Source: Triplophysa rosa
Lineage: Eukaryota > Chordata > Actinopteri > Cypriniformes > Nemacheilidae
Direction of reading: 5' to 3'
Length of the DNA: 64,000 bases
NCBI RefSeq assembly: GCF_024868665.1
Contig: NC_079896.1
Coordinates: forward strand, 3,321,029-3,385,028
Shown in pieces: positions 58,645-64,000 of this stretch (the first letter of the stretch is position 1; every line of letters starts with the position of its first letter). The notes beneath the pieces were generated by a model. The model was not told the origin of the DNA. It made no database searches and saw nothing but the letters and a program-made list of their open reading frames with translations. Made by a program: the position numbers and the translations under genes.

Positions 58645-59170
58645 CCTTGGTAAAAAAAAGTGCACTTCAAGTACATTTTTATAATGTACTTATAGTGTTC
58701 TATTATCACACATTAATTTTGTACTTAAAATACTTAGAACATCGTTTTTTTTATTTCTATTCATGGCGTCTCAAAATAGCACAGTTCTTAAAGTTCTTAA
58801 AGGGATAATTCACCCAAAAATGAAAATTCAGTCCTCATTTACTTACCCTCTTGTCATTTCAAACCTGTGTGACTTTCTTTCTTCTGCAGAACACAAAAGT
58901 AGATATTCTGAAGAATGTCGGTAACCATAACAATGGCGTGGTACCCGGTACTTCAAATGGAAAGACACAATGCAATAAAAAATTTTTCTAAATATCTTCT
59001 TTTGTGTTCTGCAGAAGAACATATGAGGGTGAGTTGACAGAATTTTCCTGTTTCGGTGATCTATAATTATGTTAAGAAATACTAGCAATTATTTTTGCGT
59101 ATACAAAAATTGTATTTGAAAATAGAGCACTTTAAGTACATTTAAGTGTATTATAGTGCACTTTTATCAC
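58645..59170. mobile_element. AAGTGCACTT-type MITE split by another MITE
   Basis: Left arm AAAAGTGCACTTCAAGTAC then TTATAATGTACTTATAGTG; right arm GAGCACTTTAAGTACATTT then TATTATAGTGCACTTTTAT. The arms are inverse-related but separated by the complete element at 58797-59065, which is therefore younger. Confidence 0.7.
58797..59065. mobile_element. Fold-back MITE nested in 58645-59170
   Basis: Starts TTAAAGGGATAATTCACCC then AAAAATGAAAATTCAGTCC. It has AACACAAAAGTAGATATTC and the inverse-type AAATATCTTCTTTTGTGTTC inside, and ends near TGACAGAATTTTCCTGTTTC. Confidence 0.85.
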
Positions 59171-59174
59171 CCGA

Positions 59175-59640
59175 GACGTGTTACTCCAAGATACTTTCAA
59201 GTAGTAGCACCATGGTCTACCCTTATGAAAATGAACCATGATTTAACCACTGTATAGTTTTCATTTATTTGTAGTAAAACCACAGTCACCACACATTTCC
59301 AAAGGTCTCGCAACCAATAGTTTGGTAAAAAATAGACAAACCCAACCGTTGGATTATAAATGAATCTATGCTGGTTGTTTCGCCCCATTGTTGGGTCAAA
59401 TATGTATATTTTCTTGTTTATTTTAACTCAACGTTTGGGTTTGCCACTTTTTGCACCAACCATGGGTTGAAAATAAATCAGCATTTTTAGAATCTATAAC
59501 CGTACTTTAGTTTATCCAAGATTTTTGTAGTTAAACTATGGTAACACAAATGGTAATCCCCCAAAATCGTGGTTGCTACACTTTTACTAAAATACAACCA
59601 TGGTTAATTTTCTGAAGAGTATGTCCAAACAGTCTTAGAA
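59175..59640. mobile_element. AACCATGG-type repeat split by another MITE
   Basis: Left part GCACCATGGTCTACCC, AACCATGATTTAACCAC and TAGTAAAACCACAGTC; right part TAGTTAAACTATGGTAAC and AATACAACCATGGTTAAT. Together they resemble the palindromic AACCATGGTTT family, interrupted at about 59312-59500. Confidence 0.6.
59312..59500. mobile_element. GGGTTAAAA-type MITE nested in 59175-59640
   Basis: ATAGACAAACCCAACCGTTG, CCCCATTGTTGGGTCAAATA, AACGTTTGGGTTTGCC and ACCATGGGTTGAAAATAAA, ending TTTTTAGAAT. Third copy of the family. Confidence 0.7.
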
Positions 59641-61039
59641 CCATGGTACTTTTTTGTAAGCCAATGGAAGATCATAAGATCCCTTTGACAAAGATCAAAT
59701 TTACTACAAACCCCACAGATTCTAAAGCCTTTTTTGCTGTTAAATATCACAGCGGATTAAATAGTTCTCTAGTGTTTACAGACGCTGGATATAGCATGCT
59801 CTTTAATTGACTACTGGAGAGTTTATTGTGCTGTATTTTATAGTCCAGAGATGCTAGTTAAAACCACTGGTCACCCTACTTCTGTTGTGTGGAAAATAAT
59901 TGCTTGTATGTTCAGCAAGGACGCTTGGAAGAGAACATTTATATTGGTTTTGGAGAAGGGATAAACGGTGGTAGAGATTTTATATTTAAGTGAACTATCC
60001 TTTTTAGTTCACACATGTTGGCTTGTTTCTATGGTTGGGTCAAATATGGACTGTTTTTAGGTTCATTTTCTTATGTCACCCACACCTGAAATAAATCTGT
60101 CTCTTCTAAAATAATCAGACAGCACAAATTTCCACGCTGGTCTGTTTACGATGTCGTCCTTACAGCAAAAGTGACCTTTGCGATACTTAACCATCACCGA
60201 ACAGATGCGCTTTGCTTTAACTGCACCCTATTACTAGAAAAGATTACATAATTGTAGCGAGGCTGTTGAGGCGAGGCTCATTGTCAGTTGTTTGCGAAAA
60301 AGGTCTTTCTGCTCTCCTGCATTAGTCTTCTTTCAAAACCATTCCCTGTCACTGTAATTTTGTATTAGACCTGTAGTTATTGTAGCTCCTCTGATGCTAT
60401 TTACCCGTGACTTACACTCACAATATAGTTCTAAAAAGTCCATATCTGAACTTCTTCATCATTGTACCATTTCTCCGCAATTCCGTCTCTGTGTACCTCG
60501 ACCTTATCTACATTATGTTTCTTGTAGACAGACTCTTTCTTTTTGCCTTTCCCGGTGTGACAACCACAATATCCACTGCAGTAAAACCCTATTTTCCCAG
60601 CGTTATTCTCGAATGCAAAGGAATGGGTTAGTCGGGCCCCTGAGGCGTACTGAAGTACTCTGATTGCCATCTAATGAAGCCATCAATTAATGTGACAAAG
60701 TTTCTGGATACCCTTCACCCAAAGGCAAGAACCATCCTTTATTCCACCTTTAGCGATATCTAAATCACAGGAAAGAATTAAAGCCATGATGGTGATGACC
60801 ACGGTGACTCAGGTGTCTTGTGGCAGATTGCTGACTCCAAGGTGAAAGTCTGTGTTTTTGGGGATGAGTTTTAATCTGCAAATCATGAGGGGAGTGTATA
60901 TTATTAATGAATCTTCAAACAGTAATTTGTAACTTTTTTTGTTTGGTTGAAAATAATTCAAAATCAATTAATGATGACGTGTTCAAAACTCCCTACTTTA
61001 TGTGGGCATATAATAATGATTTATAATTTAATCTGAAAA
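59641..61039. other. Single-copy DNA with possible CNE
   Basis: 60230-60330 and 60590-60870 are repeat-free, for example AAGCCATCAATTAATGTGAC. An 89-codon open frame at 60394-60663 has no known motif. No exon call. Confidence 0.35.
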
Positions 61040-61115
61040 ATATGTACATTAACCTGTTTTAAACAGAGATGGTGATAGAGAGGCAAAAGTTATGGATTGT
61101 AGCTTTAATTGTTCC
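61040..61115 (+). repeat. Interspersed repeat fragment (GATGGCGATA family)
   Basis: AAACAGAGATGGTGATAGAG then AGGCAAAAGTTATGGATTG; same family as 18945-19050. Confidence 0.6.
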
Positions 61116-61427
61116 ATGCATAATTTGACAAAATGGTTTGAGGTATTTGCAATTATCATTTTTAACTTAGATTTTTGTGTGCAATACACGTTACACTTCA
61201 AAAACAATGTGCTCAATGCACGTTTTCCCATTACTTTAATTCATTAAAATAAATGCAACCAATTTCAACTTTACTTTATAAGTTATAGAAAATGAAACTA
61301 CAGATTTCTGTAAATAAATTTGATGTCATTTAAAATCAATTGAATTGTAAATCCATTAGATTCGACTTTTTCGATTTTGATTCGAAGTTTTGAAATAGGT
61401 GGATTTTTTTTACAGAGTAGATGTTCA
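61116..61427. other. AT-rich single-copy DNA
   Basis: No feature supported. Confidence 0.45.
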
Positions 61428-61474
61428 AGTCAAATTTATTTCTAATTTGATTCATTTATTTTTAATTTATTTAC

Positions 61475-61923
61475 AATAGACCAATTTGGAGTCGACGTCA
61501 CGGTTACGTCACTGCCAGCTGCGTGCGCATACTGGTGGCAGAAAAACAGTGGAAACAAAGCAGCGATGAATGAAACGTAGGAGACAGTTCCTTCAAAAAT
61601 GTGTTTTTGTGTTATTGAATGTCAGAATAGGAATGGCAAAAATGATGGTGTTATTTCCTATGGAATACCGTCTTTGAATATGACATTTTAAGCTAAACAA
61701 GCCATATAAACGAACAGGCTGGACTGAAGAAATCATCCGGAATACTCGTTTCTCTGTGTTTATTTTATTTCAGGTAAGGTTTCTATACGGTTTATCACAC
61801 ACAAATGCAAAATAAATTATGTAACGTTAGTTAAGAACGATAATTTAGAATGCTTTCTGCCACCAGTTCGGCTCCGCCCACAGAATCGCGTCACACTGTT
61901 TGCAAACAAAAAATTGGTCTATT
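61475..61923 (+). mobile_element. DNA transposon remnant with AATAGACCAATTT ends, copy 3
   Basis: Left end AATAGACCAATTTGGAGTCG then ACGTCACGGTTACGTCACTG; right end AAAAAATTGGTCTATT, an inverse match of about 13 bases. The right subterminal CTCCGCCCACAGAATCGCG then TCACACTGTTTGC matches the ends of copies 1 and 2. About 449 bp. It holds a short ATG frame with a THAP-like start followed by a stop, so it is non-autonomous. Confidence 0.7.
61599..61691 (+). pseudogene. THAP-domain-like N-terminal fragment (tentative)
   Basis: ATG at 61599, 30 codons, stop TAA at 61689-61691. The peptide contains CVIECQNRNGKNDGVISYGI followed by P. This resembles the start of THAP zinc fingers (Cys, 2-4 residues, Cys, Asn-Arg, then a Phe/Tyr-x-x-Pro-like turn). 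In another frame just downstream, KRTGWTEEIIRNTR resembles the THAP W-x-x-x-I segment, which would imply a frameshift. The second Cys-His pair is absent. THAP domains bind DNA in P-element and Kolobok transposases. Chance similarity cannot be excluded. Confidence 0.33.
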
Positions 61924-62110
61924 TGCGTTGCATCAAAGCAGCTGTACAAGAAGAAAATAGAACAAAAACCAAAAGAGAACACATGTTGAACACATACTGT
62001 ATATAATAAAGATGTAACCTTAAAAGTAATATGAAATTGAGAAGATAAGGAAAAAACCAATACATGCACATATACAGACACATGCGTGTATCTTTATACA
62101 TACATATGTA

Positions 62111-62128
62111 CCCACACACACACACACA
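62111..62128. repeat. Short AC microsatellite
   Basis: About eight CA units in an otherwise AT-rich region. Confidence 0.85.
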
Positions 62129-63570
62129 AAAATTGTATGTGAATATGGCAGTTATTCCGTGCAATGATATTTTTCAAAGTACCACAGAACCTGTACTTCT
62201 TGTGTTGGTGTTAACATTGCACGCTGCGTGCGGATATATTAAAGACCGTGTTTTTTAAATGGGTTTCCTTTTGTGACCTTTCTAGCTGCTGGCACAGATT
62301 GAGTCTCAGTCCCATGTCTCTCCGCACTGACCTCAGAACAGCTTTGAACATCTGTGGCAGACTAGAGAGCCTCGTAGGACCCTGACATTTAAATAAAAGA
62401 TGCTGTAATCTGGGGAGAAATGTCGTGCCTTACTCGGGTGGCCAGAATCTGATAACATGGAATAGCTTTTAAAGCACAACGAGAAGAAGGGGGCTTCGCT
62501 TAAATACTAAGCCCCCTCTCTCTTTTCTTCCTCTAGTATACAAGAGCACTACATTGATCAAAGATGTGTGCGTTTCCTTACCCTGCAGTGTACGTGTTCC
62601 AGGTATGTGGTCAATTTCTGGGTGACTGAATGCAGTAATTCACCTTTTTTACAGTGTGGCCATCATACCGGCCCTCTTTTTAATGGTTGAGCCCTCTTGT
62701 GAAAGGATGCCAGAAAGATGGATTTAATAGAACAAGCAAAAATGATGTCAGGGATAACCCCGCACTTGGCCTCAGCTAGTTTGAAATTGAGACCACTCGT
62801 TGTTAAAACGATTTTTTATGTTATTGTTAAAATACTTTTTTTTAAAAGTATTTTATGAATATTTCATTTCTTCTGCCTCTTGCTTTTTGCCAGCTTCACT
62901 GGAATTCAACCTGCATACAGATTGTTAGTATGTGGAGAGAATGGGTTTTAAAATAGAGTAAAAGTACTTTTTCTGTAGTGCTAGAGGTGTTCCCATTAGC
63001 GCATGTACTTCGCCAACATTCAGATTTGCAAATGTAGATAAATTCCCCACATTACAGTGGCAATCTCAGAGAAATTATGATCAGTCAAGAGATTCTAGCC
63101 TAATATACCAAAACGATTTGAATTTATGACAGAAATGAGCCGAATCCATCAGTGCTGGAGTATACCAGGAGAGTTTTAACATATCACTGCTGTCACAAAA
63201 TGGATGTCAGAAATGAAGACGAAATAATTTAGCGAGGTTTATGTACTTTTGTACTGAAACAAAAGAAACCATCTACCGATGGAGCATAAACAAAATCATT
63301 TGAAATTCAAGACATATTGTCTAATGCAAATAATAAATGTGTCCGTTTTAAGATTGTTTCGATTTTTAATGCGCTTCATTCATAAAACATATGCAGAACG
63401 AATTGCTATGTAAATTCTTCGTACACTTTATCTGTACATAAATTGTTGCATTAAAATAAATTTACATACTGTAGGGGGTGGCTTTATGAACAGTTTAAAT
63501 CAATTCCACTGATGTTTCACGAACAAAGCCCATTAAGAAAACGATGACATATGAATGTGAATGTTTGCAG
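62129..63570. other. Single-copy DNA, no gene seen
   Basis: 62280-62530 is of balanced composition and repeat-free. The remainder is AT-rich spacer. No exon or RNA gene was recognised. Confidence 0.4.
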
Positions 63571-63724
63571 TGCACATGACACAGGAATCATCACTGCTGA
63601 ACTGCATGCATCAACATTTGCCATGGAAGCTGTTCACCCCGGCTTTACCATCGACATGCCCTGGTGTGCGCAAAACCTCTGCTTACCATTCTACGCCTGT
63701 CTCTACAGAGCTGACGCAAACCAG
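63571..63724 (+). other. Exon-like segment (low confidence)
   Basis: An AG (TTTGCAG to 63570) and a donor-like GTAAAC (from 63725, after ACCAG) bracket 154 bases that are open in two of three frames. One of these frames runs into TAA formed by the donor itself. GC is higher than the flanks. Against it, the upstream 20 bases are not pyrimidine-rich and the predicted peptides match nothing I know. Could equally be a conserved non-coding element. Confidence 0.12.
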
Positions 63725-63748
63725 GTAAACAAACAAACAAACAAACAG
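63725..63748. repeat. AAAC tetranucleotide microsatellite
   Basis: About five AAAC units directly after the exon-like segment. Confidence 0.85.
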
Positions 63749-64000
63749 GCTCAGAGAGCACTCCAAGATAATACTTTCCCTTGAATAGTGTAAACCTCTA
63801 ATATTGCACAAAGCCCATCCCATTTACCCACATCCCTTATGTATAATAGCATATGTGACTCTGGATTTTATTTGCTGTCTTTATTTTGGTTTTACTGGCA
63901 TGGTGAAACAAGAATTGGAGGCGATTGAAAGTAACAGATGTGTTTAATTGCGATGATACGTTTTTAGTTGCCTCTGTCACAGTGGATCACGACTGTATTA
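63749..64000. other. Single-copy DNA, no gene seen
   Basis: No feature supported up to the window edge. Confidence 0.45.

Larger units (their letters stand above)
61428..62035 (+). mobile_element. TCAAGTCAAATTTATTT-type repeat, interrupted
   Basis: GTTCAAGTCAAATTTATTTC at the left and GCGTTGCATCAAAGCAGCTG then TACAAGAAGAAAATAGAAC at the right are adjacent parts of a common cyprinid repeat. They are separated by the inverted-repeat element at 61475-61923, which inserted into it. Confidence 0.6.

Overview
This window reads as vertebrate nuclear DNA, most likely a teleost and probably a cyprinid (carp/zebrafish-type). The basis is recognition of the interspersed repeats: fold-back MITEs whose ends read GGGATAGTTCACCC, TTAA-flanked MITEs ending AGGGGTCATATG, an L2-type LINE, tRNA-derived SINEs, and long TCTG and CTTT microsatellites. 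The DNA is AT-rich. I find no intact protein-coding gene, no tRNA or rRNA gene, no CRISPR and no operon. Most open frames are short chance frames or lie inside repeats. It looks like a gene desert or the inside of very large introns.

Layout. 1-9.5 kb: mostly single-copy DNA with scattered MITEs, a G-run cluster near 8.4 kb and one exon-like stretch at 157-334. 9.5-19.6 kb: a MITE, a segment duplicated at 39.5 kb, a 0.5 kb polypyrimidine tract and long unremarkable single-copy DNA. 19.6-22.6 kb: a decayed L2-like LINE split by a TTAA-flanked MITE that itself carries about 1 kb of other repeat DNA. 22.6-36 kb: single-copy DNA with MITE fragments and several blocks that look like conserved non-coding elements. 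36-48.6 kb: more TTAA-type MITEs, a 0.9 kb hAT-like element with long terminal inverted repeats and further CNE-like blocks. 50.9-52.6 kb: a TCTG-derived array with a 108-bp higher-order period, with a SINE inserted near its start. 53.6-62 kb: dense transposon nesting, including three elements that share ATAGACC-type ends, one of which holds a short THAP-like reading frame. 62-64 kb: single-copy DNA with one weak exon-like segment.

The repeats overlie one another and several can be ordered in time, the clearest case being the LINE/MITE/inner-insert stack. The single-copy blocks rich in TAATTA-like cores may be enhancers of a developmental gene outside the window. That is inference from sequence character only, since no alignment was possible. 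Family names are given from recognition of motifs, not from a database search.
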